DNA of 64,000 nt from Homalodisca vitripennis (taxonomy: Eukaryota; Arthropoda; Insecta; Hemiptera; Cicadellidae). The translations under genes were made by a program, and so were the position numbers. The DNA lies in the NCBI RefSeq assembly GCF_021130785.1, contig NC_060209.1:19615501-19679500 (forward strand), in the 5' to 3' direction. This document shows positions 36,208 through 45,956 of this stretch, piece by piece (position 1 is the first letter of the stretch; each line of letters begins with the position of its first letter). The notes below the pieces were generated by a model that saw only the letters and a program-made list of their open reading frames with translations, ran no database searches and was not told the origin of the DNA.

Positions 36208-38779
36208 TTCCGAGAACTCCGTAAATATTAGCGTTGAGAGATGAAGCGCTCCTAATTACTTGAAGATCTGCAAACTTCCTTTTTTTGTTATCGTGGATTA
36301 TGAATAGAATGTAAACTTTGTAAAAGATAATTAATTTATACTGAGGTCCATCTGGCCTGTTGAACATTTTCGCAATTATTAAATAACGTGTAGTGGGATC
36401 ACTTAACAAAACTAATTTAAAACTGCACTCTAACTTTCTAAATTTCTAAAATTGATCTTTCACACTATTAAGATGACGTTATTGACGTCAATATTATACT
36501 GACGAAACATCGTAGCCACATTTAATTGCTAGGCAAATATCTAATCATTTTGGTAACAACCACTCAAAATCTCTCATTGAGTGTTAATAACTACGCAGGT
36601 TGCCACCTCTTTGTATTAAATTTGTGTTATAGTTCAGCAGTGTCACACATTAACGTTGTGCCACAGACAGGCTTTGATTGACTAACATTCCTTTCCTTAC
36701 CGTTTTGAGTTGTAATAAATTGTAATAGTTACGATAAAGCAATCATTACTGAATAACCTCTTAAGAAAAATACACCTTTATAGGAAAGGTGTAGACAAAT
36801 AGATCTGCCTTAGCTACTAAGAAAAAAAACTCCTCCGAGGACTGTCTGTAAGAATTTATTTTGCGTATAATAGTATTTATTAACTCGAGAAATTCTTTTA
36901 CATACTAATCATAATGAATACTATAGTTAACAGTGAAAACAATTCAATTCATATGTTTTTGTTATGAATAATTGAAATTAATAGAGAAGATTCAAAGCAC
37001 GGGCTTAACCGTTATGGCGAAGGAGTTTTTTATTCTATTAATTACGGTTTCGGATTAAAGATACTTATTTTGGGATTGTTTCAGATGGGTTCGTGATAAA
37101 TTTGTTATAGGTATCAACTTTCGCAGTAGAATATGTATGGCCGACTCTTCTTAGTCAAGACCACTCAGTAATTATCACCTTTCATAGCGCCAAGAGTTAT
37201 GGTCCAGTTAAGGGGAGTATTTAAAAAAATAACTTAAGATGGAGTATTTTACGATGAGTTTTCAGTATTGAGGATTCAGGATTAAGAAAACAAGACATTA
37301 TTTTCACCTACATTCTTTCCTGTCAGAGTGCTAGTTTGTAACATCAAAGTGTTATAATATATTAAGTTATTATTATCCGATGCGAATGCTCAGATCTTTT
37401 AGTATGTTGCGGTCTCCGATACTAGAAACCGGCACAAAAATACGTCTACTAGCTTTCGTTTCAGTGTTTGTGTTATGGTTCAGAAGTAGTTATTTCCAAA
37501 GTACAATTAAACACAATCATATTTTGATATTCAAAATTTCGTTATGGGCCACATTCACATCTTCATAAGGAAGGTCGTTACGAACCATTGCAATTCTCTT
37601 CTCAATCTATATAGCATAAATGAACGCTAGTATAGAGAACAGAACAGATTTGGATTGCGTCCTACAAAAGATAAACCAAGAAATTGCTAAATCCAAGTTT
37701 GGGACACTTTTATAGCGAACTGTGGCGTAAAAAAAGTCAGATTGGTACAGAAAAAATCATTATCTTATTGAAGAACAAAAGGGCGCTCCAGGGCTATTAG
37801 GTTTTCGACAGTTACTTAACTAAGCAAAAACCTGAGATAAAAGCAAGGACGGAAGCAGCAGCATGTTATTTTCAAGCGTCACGTCACTTAGTTTTATCAA
37901 GAAACTTGCATCTTGCCAAGATATAAATAAATGTTCTCTTCAAAGTTCACCCGGACTGCAAAAAGTAGTGGAATCTAGTCGTGCTATATTTATGTGTAGA
38001 AGACTCAGTTGCTCCACCGTGCATTAGGATCGTGTCACTCAACATCGTAGTGCACTCAATTGTGCACCTGACGAGACAATGAGAATATCTCTTTACCTAG
38101 ATTGCACTACGTACTTTTTGTAGACTGCGTGTATCTTATGTCGAAACGATGTGGGAGTTTGTTTTTCGTCACCGACTATTTATGGATCCTTTCAGACGAA
38201 CATCACTCCAAATTTCAGGAGTCAAGTCTGCAATAGCCTCAGATTTCAGATGGTGCACGTAAGAGGAAGGTAAACTGGAGCTACATTCAATATTCACAAT
38301 TTCAACTTCAATCCAACAGGTCACTTCCTAAATTGATGATGTGTAAATCTAATACCGAAGCAATAAGCACCAAGTCAAGAGCAAAGGAAATTCCTGAGAA
38401 AAGATTAACTTCATTGTTTACAGCCCCTCGTCACGCCGCTTAGTTAACTGTTTTACGTGATAAATGGTTCAGACTCTTTACTGTCAAGTTTGCGCGCGGA
38501 TTTTATCCCCTTTAGTCTGAGTTTTCATTTAAAGGTATTTAATTAAATTATAAAAATGTCATTATTAAAAATAAAGTTTAATACTATTTACAATAAAAAT
38601 GTAACTGTGTTTTGACTTTGTAATAGATTAACTTTTAAAATTAAAGATTTCTTCTAAACCATTTACTTCTGCAAATTTTAAGAAAATATGTACAATCACA
38701 GAAACTTTGATTTATTGATTATAACTAATTCATAATAAGTGTAATTATTTAAAAAAGTCAGTATAATTTGAATAAATAT

Positions 38780-39360
38780 CGTTTTATATTATACTGCGAA
38801 CAACTTCCCTAATGGTCACACGGATTTCCCGGCAAATTATACCGGTGTTTAAATTTTATAATTTATATACTTAATAAATAAAATTGCTAACTTTACAATG
38901 CGAGATAAACCTACCTTCTTTGTTTAAACTGACGTTGTTTGAAAAAGTGTTTGCTTAACCATCGTTTCTACTGTATGTCACAAAGAGAGTTTGAAAATTT
39001 CCATACACAATTTAAAATTGAAAAATGAAACTTCAGAAATATATACGTGTAAAAAGGTAATTTTTTGTCGTAAACATCGTTTTGAGGAAATTTTAGCAGA
39101 ATTTATTGCCCAACATCTATATACATTTGCACTCAAATAAGATATAAAAGTTGATCAAACAAACTTACAGATAAAAAGGCGAGTTCTGTCCACTTATTCA
39201 TATCATATTCTTAGCAATTAAAACTAAATTACGCGACATGAAATTATTAAAGAGCGATCTAGGGAGAAGGAGGGATGTGAGTAGGACACAACCAGGATTC
39301 AGAAAAAAGGTGCAAGTGACAATATAACCCAAATTATAATTATTAATGTGCTAAAAAAAT
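38780..39360. other. ~580-bp segment present only in copy A
   Basis: Copy B passes directly from AATAAATAT to TAGTAGCTGATAATTA (about 59,310-59,335). Copy A has about 580 extra bases at that point. No terminal repeats or target duplication mark it as an insertion, so deletion from copy B is the simpler reading. It contains GGTCACACGGATTTCCCGG and a purine-rich CTAGGGAGAAGGAGGGATG stretch. Confidence 0.8.
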
Positions 39361-39789
39361 TAGTATCTGATAATTAATCTGTGTTAAAAATTTAAATATT
39401 TGGGTAACTAAATCCTTAAAACTCTTCTTCCTAATTTTAGAGAACCAACATTACTCATTATTATTTTCTGGAACTAAAATATGAATATTATCGTTTGCAT
39501 TGTATCCGTTCATTTTGTTACTAAACCTTCAGAGAAAAGATAAATTCCTTTAGACGCTCGTAAAAATAAGTTTGATTGTTATAAAAACGAACTCGGCTTG
39601 TGGGAACTAAACAATCTGTATAGAGGTAACTTACTAAAACGTTAATATAAAACGAATAGGCTACAGACTATAAAGGCTGGTAAGGAGTAAATTTACGTTA
39701 ATACATCTTGCAAATATAAAAACGAGGGCTAGTTTGGGCAGGGTTTACCTAATGAAAGTGGGTTTGGAGTGTCAATATATTAGGAATAC

Positions 39790-39949
39790 ATAGCTTATAG
39801 TAATTATGCCATCACCCTCCAATAAGACAGGGCAGCACTACTTTTATACACCAAACTGCCTCAGCTTGGTCTTGAACAATAATGACAATAATTATCTCCA
39901 CACCAGTCCGACTGAGTAAATAACACAAAGTATACAAAGGAAGGATCAA
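39790..39949. other. ~160-bp segment present only in copy A
   Basis: Copy B joins AGGAATAC directly to AAACAAGGATAG (about 59,743-59,760). Copy A has about 160 bases between the same words. The direction of change (insertion or deletion) is unclear. Confidence 0.8.
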
Positions 39950-40311
39950 AACAAGGATAGTCTCCTGTTAACACCGTTTAATATGTCTTTTCCAACAGAG
40001 CAAATATAATGACTAGGGGTTTTGTGGTACGATAAATTGTAAGGTAAATATAAACTAAAGCATTATTTTGATACTGATTACTTACTATACATACTCCCCC
40101 GTGTGAAAATGCAATACAACCTATAAACTTTGATTCGTGCTTCTATATGTCACTAGGAATTAATTAAAGAAAATCTTTACGTAAAAACTAATCATAATAA
40201 ATATAATACTTAAAATACATATAAATATGCATGCAACCATGAGAGAGTACCAACACAGTGAATAATGAAAGGACAATGTAACTATGCACTATACGCTCAG
40301 ATGTGCGCAGT

Positions 40312-40356
40312 AATCACAACCCGTAACTGACATTACACTACATAGTTTATACTATG
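40312..40356 (+). repeat. Partial satellite monomer at the left array edge of copy A
   Basis: GCGCAGTAATCACAACCCGTAACTGACATTACACTACATAGTTTATAC aligns with the second half of the 101-bp satellite monomer. It is separated from the main array by 5.6 kb of inserted or extra DNA, so the array's true left edge lies here, not at 45,957. The same edge (ATGTGCGCAGTAATCA) leads straight into the array in copy B at about 60,107. Confidence 0.85.
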
Positions 40357-41169
40357 TGGAGATGCGCATGCGCCAATGAACTACACGTTGTTTTTATGTC
40401 TCCAATTTAAATTAATTTTTTATTGTGTTGAACAATTTTAACTCTTAGTTTCTGATGTGGATTATGGTTCTGATAAGACTGCGGACACTTTAAACATTGC
40501 ATAATTGCAGTAAAACGGACATTGACGGTATGTACTGTGTTCTGCATATAACCTCACTATTGTGCTAACCTGAAACTGCAGAGCAACCTACAACGTGCCT
40601 TCGCTTTGTTTTTCTGCAGAATACACAGCTTATGTACTAGTGCCTACATCTTATCTACAAGGCATTCGTAGACCAGTGGGTTAAAGCGCAGGTACCTACG
40701 ACCTCGGTCTACTCGGATCGAAATCTAGTGTCGAGCTTATCTTTTTGCTTAAAACCAAAGAACTATTTTATTAAATCTATTAAGAATTTTATCAAATTTG
40801 AGTTGTATTCGTTACTTTTTTCTATTTTATTTTTTTCGTATTGTTAATATTATTGCCTGTTATTATTTTAATTATTACTGTTACATTGTAAAATGTGTTA
40901 TTGTTAAATTTATTATTGTTAAATTCGTTGTTATAAAATGTGTTATTGTTAAATTTGTACTGTTAAATCTGTTAATATTTATTACTGTTTACTAATTTAT
41001 TTATTTATTTCGTTTAAATCAACAAAAGTATTCTTACATATAATTCAACTCAATGTCTTTCAAAATATTGAAGAAACTAAAAGAGGGAAACCCTTGTATA
41101 TTGTACATGAATACAAATTCAGACAACACAAGAAATTTTAAAAAAACGGAGATGTATCATGGATTTTTT
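40357..41169. other. Non-satellite DNA between array edge and LINE
   Basis: About 0.8 kb absent from copy B. It holds the SINE head at 40,665-40,740 and a degenerate T/A-rich stretch (about 40,860-40,990) in which GTTATTGTTAAATTT-type words recur roughly every 15-35 bases. It may be 5' flanking DNA carried with the LINE, older insertions, or part of the LINE's untranslated region. Confidence 0.5.
40665..40740 (+). mobile_element. tRNA-derived SINE head
   Basis: TTCGTAGACCAGTGGGTTAAAGCGC is a good box A region (AGTGGGTTAAAGCGC). About 35 bases on comes GGATCGAAATC (40,725-40,735), a box B with one change from GGTTCGAATC. Between them, GGTACCTACGACCTCGGTC occupies the anticodon-arm position. 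It continues CTAGTGTCGAGCTTATCTTTTTGC, a T run that could end Pol III transcription. This A/B-box layout is that of a tRNA-derived SINE; the acceptor stem does not pair, so it is not a tRNA gene. Confidence 0.55.
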
Positions 41170-41859
41170 CTAGGAAAAAAAATTGCGGTGCTTCATTAAA
41201 AACGGACTCCAGCTATAAGACAATGACAGTAGGCAATGCCAAACACTCGGGGCCTCACCCCGTCACTATGAGACGACTGTCGATGCCGCAGCGTTTCACC
41301 GTCTGCTGGAGCGCCCTGCAGCTTGCCGCTTGTCGCTGCGCCCGCCGTCTCGCCATCCTTACCGTCCACAGACATGTTCCACGACGCCTACTGTGACACA
41401 CGTGGTATCGACATCTACCTCGAACGCCCGCCGCCCCGACGTCTACCGTGGCACCCGATATGTCAACGCCTGTGGTGTCACTCTCCCCACATTATTCAAT
41501 TCTGGACACCTCTTCTACGTCTACCCTACAGCCTGAAGCTACCCACTATAGAGAAACCTGGTAAAGGAAAACTCTATTCTTCAGGAAAAGATTGCTGAAA
41601 CTGAAAGAAACAACTACGTCATGTCATAGACCATACAATAGAAAACGATAAGCGACTGTTGCAGTACACGGATGATATATTTGTTGTAAACTCGCCACAG
41701 TCTGTCATGACACCTCGTGCGTCGGTGGCTGACTTCGGGACGCAGTGTGATTTGCCAGCTATCTGTATGGAAGAGCAGTGAGCCGTACTGATATCAACAA
41801 CCTGAGGACCACGGTGGAAGTGCTTGAGGCCGAGCTGCGGACTCTGAGGGGGACAAGGT

Positions 41860-42560
41860 GTGGCAAGTGTGGAGGGGAGGATGGTGGATCCGAGTGGACG
41901 GTTGCAGCGTGGTAAAGGAAGACCACTCCAAATAAACAACAGGTTTGCTGCTCTGAAGACTGATATCCAGGAAAGCGGAAACAAAAATAAAAATTATAAA
42001 GGACCGAAACTCGAGCGGCGACCGAATACAGCTCCGAGGAAGAAGGCTCAGCAAACCCGTTTTTTAAAACAAAAGCATCACTGCCTTTCCATACGGTTTG
42101 GATCAACGGTGATAGCCATGGCCGAAATATTGCCGAACTAGTTCAGAGCATGGTGACCAGGGATACTACAGTGGAGGGAGCCTGCAGGCCGGGAGCAAAG
42201 CTGCAGACCGTGAATTCTGATGCTACCCCTCCACCTGGCAGTTGCTATGTTCTCATAGCGGGAACCAACGATCTTGCAGCTGGGCAGCAGTACAATATTT
42301 ATAGGCATTTGGAGCTCTGCATCACTGCCAAGCTGAAAACTGCTAAGGTGATTGTCTTAACTCTGCCCCACCGACACCGACCTGCCAACTGACCATCCAA
42401 TAAATAAGGAGACGAAACTAGTCAACGCCTATATTGAAGATAACTGTGCGCTAGGCATAGTGGGGCAGTGGTGTTAGACTTCAACCTTATTATAAGGGGT
42501 GCATTTACAAGACACGGGATGCATTTAAAACCAAAATTAAGCAACTCTTGGCAAGGCACC
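41860..42560 (+). pseudogene. LINE ORF1 relic with SGNH-hydrolase-like domain
   Basis: A basic N-terminal part (frame open 41,860-42,141, ending in a Lys/Arg-rich stretch with KNKNYKGPKLERRPN) gives way by a frameshift to a second frame. That frame has WINGDSHGRNIAELVQ (GDS block, Ser codon at 42,114-42,116), GTNDLAAG (42,261-42,284) and a stop at 42,390-42,392. After more frame changes, TRHGMHLK appears near 42,508-42,531, at the position of the family's C-terminal catalytic His. GDS, GTND and the His block in this order identify the SGNH/GDSL-like esterase fold that CR1-group ORF1 proteins carry; its role in retrotransposition is not settled. No zinc knuckle was recognised. The upstream start is not determinable because 41,280-41,860 is broken. 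Confidence 0.75.
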
Positions 42561-42886
42561 TGATACAATGCATGCAGGAGCTAGGTCACATTCCTGGTGC
42601 AGCGCAGTCTTCGCCTCCTACAGACACCCGAAGACAATCCTCTGCTGGCCGGAAGTCTTCGTCCGGCTGGCCGTAACCGAACCTCGCACGCTGCCATACG
42701 AGACTTTTGCCGACGCGGGTCAAGACGGACAAAGAATAGTGTGAAAAAAAAACAAAAAACTTTCCCACCTCTAATTGGACTACGAAAGTAACCTAGGGAT
42801 ATCAGCACTGGATACTCAAAAACATTTTTTCAAATTCCAAATCAAAATTTAACAACAAAATTCAAAATTCTTTACAAACACTTTCA

Positions 42887-43560
42887 GTGTTGCATCAAAA
42901 TGCACAGATTGCATCCAACAAAATTGAGGAGCTATCGCTCATGGCAGACGAACTGCAACCTGATATTTTCATTATCTCTGAGCATGGTTTCACACCTGAA
43001 AATGCTGCTCTGTTCAGAATTGACAATTATCAATTGGCAACTATATTTAATCGAACGCAATACAAAGGGGGAGGTGTGGCAATTTTTGTCAAATCGAAAC
43101 TGGTATTCCAACCCTTCAGAGTTGACCGCACCAGTGAGTTGGACTTTGAAGCGGAAGGTATACAAATCAGTCTAAATTTTTCTGGAAAACTTGTAATAAT
43201 TGGCGTATATAGATCCCCGAACGGATTGCTTCACAACATTTTTTGAACAATTCGAGTCCCTTCTAAATTTGTTACGTTCCAGGCAATAAAATTCATAATT
43301 ACTGGTGATTTCAACATTGATGTATTAGACCACACCAACCCTCAAACCCAGCGGTTTTCGCGATGTTCTCACTTCTTTTGACTTAGTCTGGTCCGTGAAC
43401 ACACCAACTCGAGTGACTGCCAGGTCGAGTACGGCCATCGACAAACGTCATCACAAAACTTTCCGGGCGTCTCTGTTACTGTTCTCGACGCGGCCATTTC
43501 TGACCATTTCGCACAGGAGACTGTAATCAAACAATTCAATCCTAAATACGAACCCTCTTC
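42887..43560 (+). pseudogene. LINE ORF2 relic, APE-type endonuclease part
   Basis: The frame open at 42,887-43,246 contains HQNAQIASNKIEEL (the Asn of motif I), PDIFIISEHGF (catalytic Glu of motif II), YKGGGVAIFVK and LVIIGVYRSPNG. A frameshift just before 43,246 moves the reading into TTFFEQFESLLNLLR, a stop (43,310 region) and another frame carry ITGDFNIDVLDH (GDFN at 43,304-43,315), and SDH (43,499-43,507) closes the domain as ISDHFAQE. These are the conserved blocks of the exonuclease-endonuclease-phosphatase fold that nicks target DNA for target-primed reverse transcription. The catalytic residues all survive but not in one frame. Confidence 0.85.
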
Positions 43561-44199
43561 AGCAAAATTTAAAATAGATTTAAAAAATTAAAACATTAAA
43601 ATTCTCAACAGATTCCTCCAAAGAGAATCTTGGTCATTTGTGGATGCTTTTGAACACGTAGAGGAAGCATTCACTGCGTTCAATGACTGCCTTAATTATT
43701 ACTTAAAATTACTTGCCCATATAGAATGATAAAGGAGCGATCTCATAGGAAGAGTAATGCCTGGATTACTCAGGATATTCTCTACTTGAGAGAAAGGCTC
43801 AAAATTTTACCATTCAATTTATTTAAAATCAAATAACGAAAACTTCAAAAATTTTTATAGAACATTTAAAACAAAATTATCGCAAGGAAATAAAAGCCGC
43901 TAAAGCACGAGATATTGAACAAAAATTGGAGAACGCAGAAAATTTTTCAAAAAGTGCGTGGGAAGTAATAAAAAGCGTTACATCACAAACAAATAACGCA
44001 AAACAATCAAATCCGAAACAAAAAAATTGACGGTAAATTAACAGACGACCCACTTCTAGTGGCTAGCGAAATTTAATAATTTTTTTTTCGACTGTGGCTG
44101 TACCAAGCACATCTTTCAGTTGTGACAATCTTGTAGGAAATGTAGTAGTTGAGACCGGTCTCTTCCATGGTTCTGTTTCCTGTGGGGGAGGTGGAGATG
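43561..44199 (+). pseudogene. LINE ORF2 relic, linker between endonuclease and RT
   Basis: Lysine-rich, A-rich sequence with several frame changes. A helix-like stretch near 43,840-43,960 (YRKEIKAAKARDIEQKLEN) matches the charged linker usual between the endonuclease and RT in this group. Runs of A (for example at 44,020 and 44,075) are likely sites of indels. Confidence 0.6.
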
Positions 44200-45740
44200 G
44201 CAGTCGTCTTGAGAGACCTCAAGCCGAAGAAGTCCAGCGACATCAACGGAATGTCCGTGTGGCTGATCAAGCGTTGCTTCAAGCACATTTTGAACACCAC
44301 TTACTAAATTGATAAATCTGTCCTTCGCCCAAGGCGTTTTCTCTTCAGCTTTGAAGACAGCAAGAGTGGTTCCGATCTTTAAAAAGGATGATCCTTGCAT
44401 CGCAAGTAATTACCGTCCTGCATCCATTCTTCCTGTCATGAGCAAAAATTTTCGAAAAGGTTTTCATTAGAAGGCTTGAAGGTTTTCTTGAACAGTTTGA
44501 AATTCTTAACCCTGAGCAGTACGGATTTAGGAAAAAATAAATCGACGATTGATGCTGTAACAAAACTCATTGACTGTGTTGTTGATGGCTTGGAGAGGCG
44601 AGAACAAGTGCTCAGCATATTTCTCGACCTTTCAAAGGCCTTTGACTGTGTGCATCATGGGACATTGTTGCATCAGTTATGGACATGTGGTGTTCGAGGT
44701 CAGCCGCATAAATGGCTTTCGTCATACCTCAGTGGCAGAGAGCAGTGTGTGCAGATCGCGAACACCCTGTCAGGCAAAGTAAAAATGCAGTACGGTGTTC
44801 CCCAGGGTTCAATTTTTGGGGCCCATACTTTTCCTCATTACGTCAACAGATTGAATTCATCAATTCAAAATGGAGAGGTGATTCAATATGCGGACGCGAT
44901 ACGACTCTCTGCATCAGATCAAGTACGAAAACAAGATTCTTGAGATCAAAGCCTTTATTGAACTAAACGCATGCATCGAGCACTTTTCAAAGATAAATCT
45001 AAAAACTAACTATGCCAAAACTAACTTAATAATAAAATTTTGTCTCCGTCAACAAGAAGACGAATACAGACCAATTGTGATGGCGGATGAAGCTATCTTA
45101 GATGAAGCCGAATCCACCAAGTTTCTGGGGATGTACCTGGACAGGGGACTGACCTGGAGCGATCACATTGACAGAGTTTGCTCAAAGGTTGCCTCAGGCA
45201 CTTATGTCTTACGCAATCTAGCAAAATTCTGCTCGTTCGATGTACTGAAAACTGCCTTACTTTGGCATAGTACATCCACATTTGACCTACGGGTTTTGAG
45301 ACTATGGGGCAGCTGTTTCTAAATACAAATTTGACAGAGTATTTAGAACACAAAAGAAAGCTGTTCGAATAATTTCGAAATTAAAAACCCAGAGAGTCGT
45401 GTAAAATTGCCTTCAGGGAGCCTGGATTTCTAACCTTACCCAGCCTCTATATTCTCGACGTTACCCTGTACTGCCGATTCAAATGTGAACTGGTTCAGGG
45501 CAGGGACGTCCATCAGTACGAGACCAGAGGCAGGAACAATTTCAGGACAGAACAGCAATAGAACGGCTATGTTCGAACACTTACCATCTCAAATGGGTGT
45601 CAGGTTAATCAATAAGCTCCTGGAGATCTCAACGAATTAATGAACCCAAACAATTCAAATCTCGATTAAGACACTTTTTGTTGTCAAAGGCATTTTACTC
45701 CGTTGATGAGTTTACGATGGGCCGCTGGGATGAAAATTAA
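44200..45740 (+). pseudogene. LINE ORF2 relic, reverse transcriptase and C terminus
   Basis: RT blocks in order: SSDINGMSVWLIKR (about 44,233), KTARVVPIFKKDD and NYRPASILPV (44,355-44,440), NPEQYGFRK with a frame change in an A-run (about 44,530), FLDLSKAFDCVHH (first catalytic Asp at 44,626-44,628), YGVPQGS (44,791-44,811) and YAD at 44,887-44,895. The second Asp of the catalytic YADD pair lies in another frame because two extra bases (44,896-44,897) separate it (GAT at 44,898-44,900, then ACGACTCTCTGC). The thumb follows (FLGMYLDRGLTWSDHID, 45,121-45,170) with further shifts. The C-terminal KAFYSVDEFTMGRWDEN ends at TAA 45,738-45,740. Complementary-strand ORFs over this region are shadows. 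Confidence 0.88.
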
Positions 45741-45956
45741 TATTTTATTATTATTATTCTATTTATCCTTTTCTGATATCCAAAACATGCAAAATACAAT
45801 ATATTGTTAGGTTCACACATTAGTATGTGGAATTAACTGTGCCTTTGTTAAGATAGGTTTTAGTTTATAGATTTTTAAATCCAAATGTTGAAATGACGCT
45901 TGCAATGCAATTTTGTTAATTGTTTTACTGCAATAAAGAATTATTATTATTATTAC
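45741..45956 (+). other. LINE 3' UTR and TTA-repeat tail
   Basis: AT-rich UTR with a TATTATTATTATTC run just after the stop and the final GCAATAAAGAATTATTATTATTATTAC. It meets satellite sequence (TGCGTACGTTCTGCAG) without extra bases, so the insertion site is within a satellite monomer between TTTATAC and TGCGTACG. Confidence 0.8.

Larger units (their letters stand above)
41170..45956 (+). mobile_element. Nearly full-length, inactive Jockey/CR1-type LINE
   Basis: Order on the plus strand: a GC-rich 5' region (from about 41,200), ORF1 relic with an SGNH-hydrolase-like domain (41,860-42,560), ORF2 relic with APE-type endonuclease (42,887-43,560) and reverse transcriptase (44,200-45,330), ORF2 stop at 45,738-45,740, a ~215-bp 3' UTR and a tail GCAATAAAGAATTATTATTATTATTA that abuts satellite at 45,957. 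Esterase-type ORF1 plus APE endonuclease plus this RT type is the layout known from CR1 and some Jockey-group elements; the TTA-repeat tail fits a CR1-like 3' end better than poly(A). At least six frameshifts and stops show it is dead. The 5' edge is not precise and no target-site duplication could be identified. It is absent from copy B. Confidence 0.85.

Noticed and set aside
37380..37568. ORF shared between copies A (37,380) and B (57,963) as a conserved gene
   Set aside because: DNA is conserved but indels place it in different frames in the two copies, so the protein is not conserved.
41619..42141. Minus-strand ORFs of 86-121 codons over the LINE ORF1
   Set aside because: They are shadows: the plus strand carries the recognisable SGNH and basic segments, and the minus-strand proteins have no domain and unusual composition.
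42581..42808. ORFs on both strands between LINE ORF1 and ORF2
   Set aside because: Short, in the intergenic part of a dead element, no domain on either strand.
44073..44618. Minus-strand ORFs over the LINE reverse transcriptase
   Set aside because: Antisense shadows of the RT coding region, whose conserved motifs read on the plus strand.
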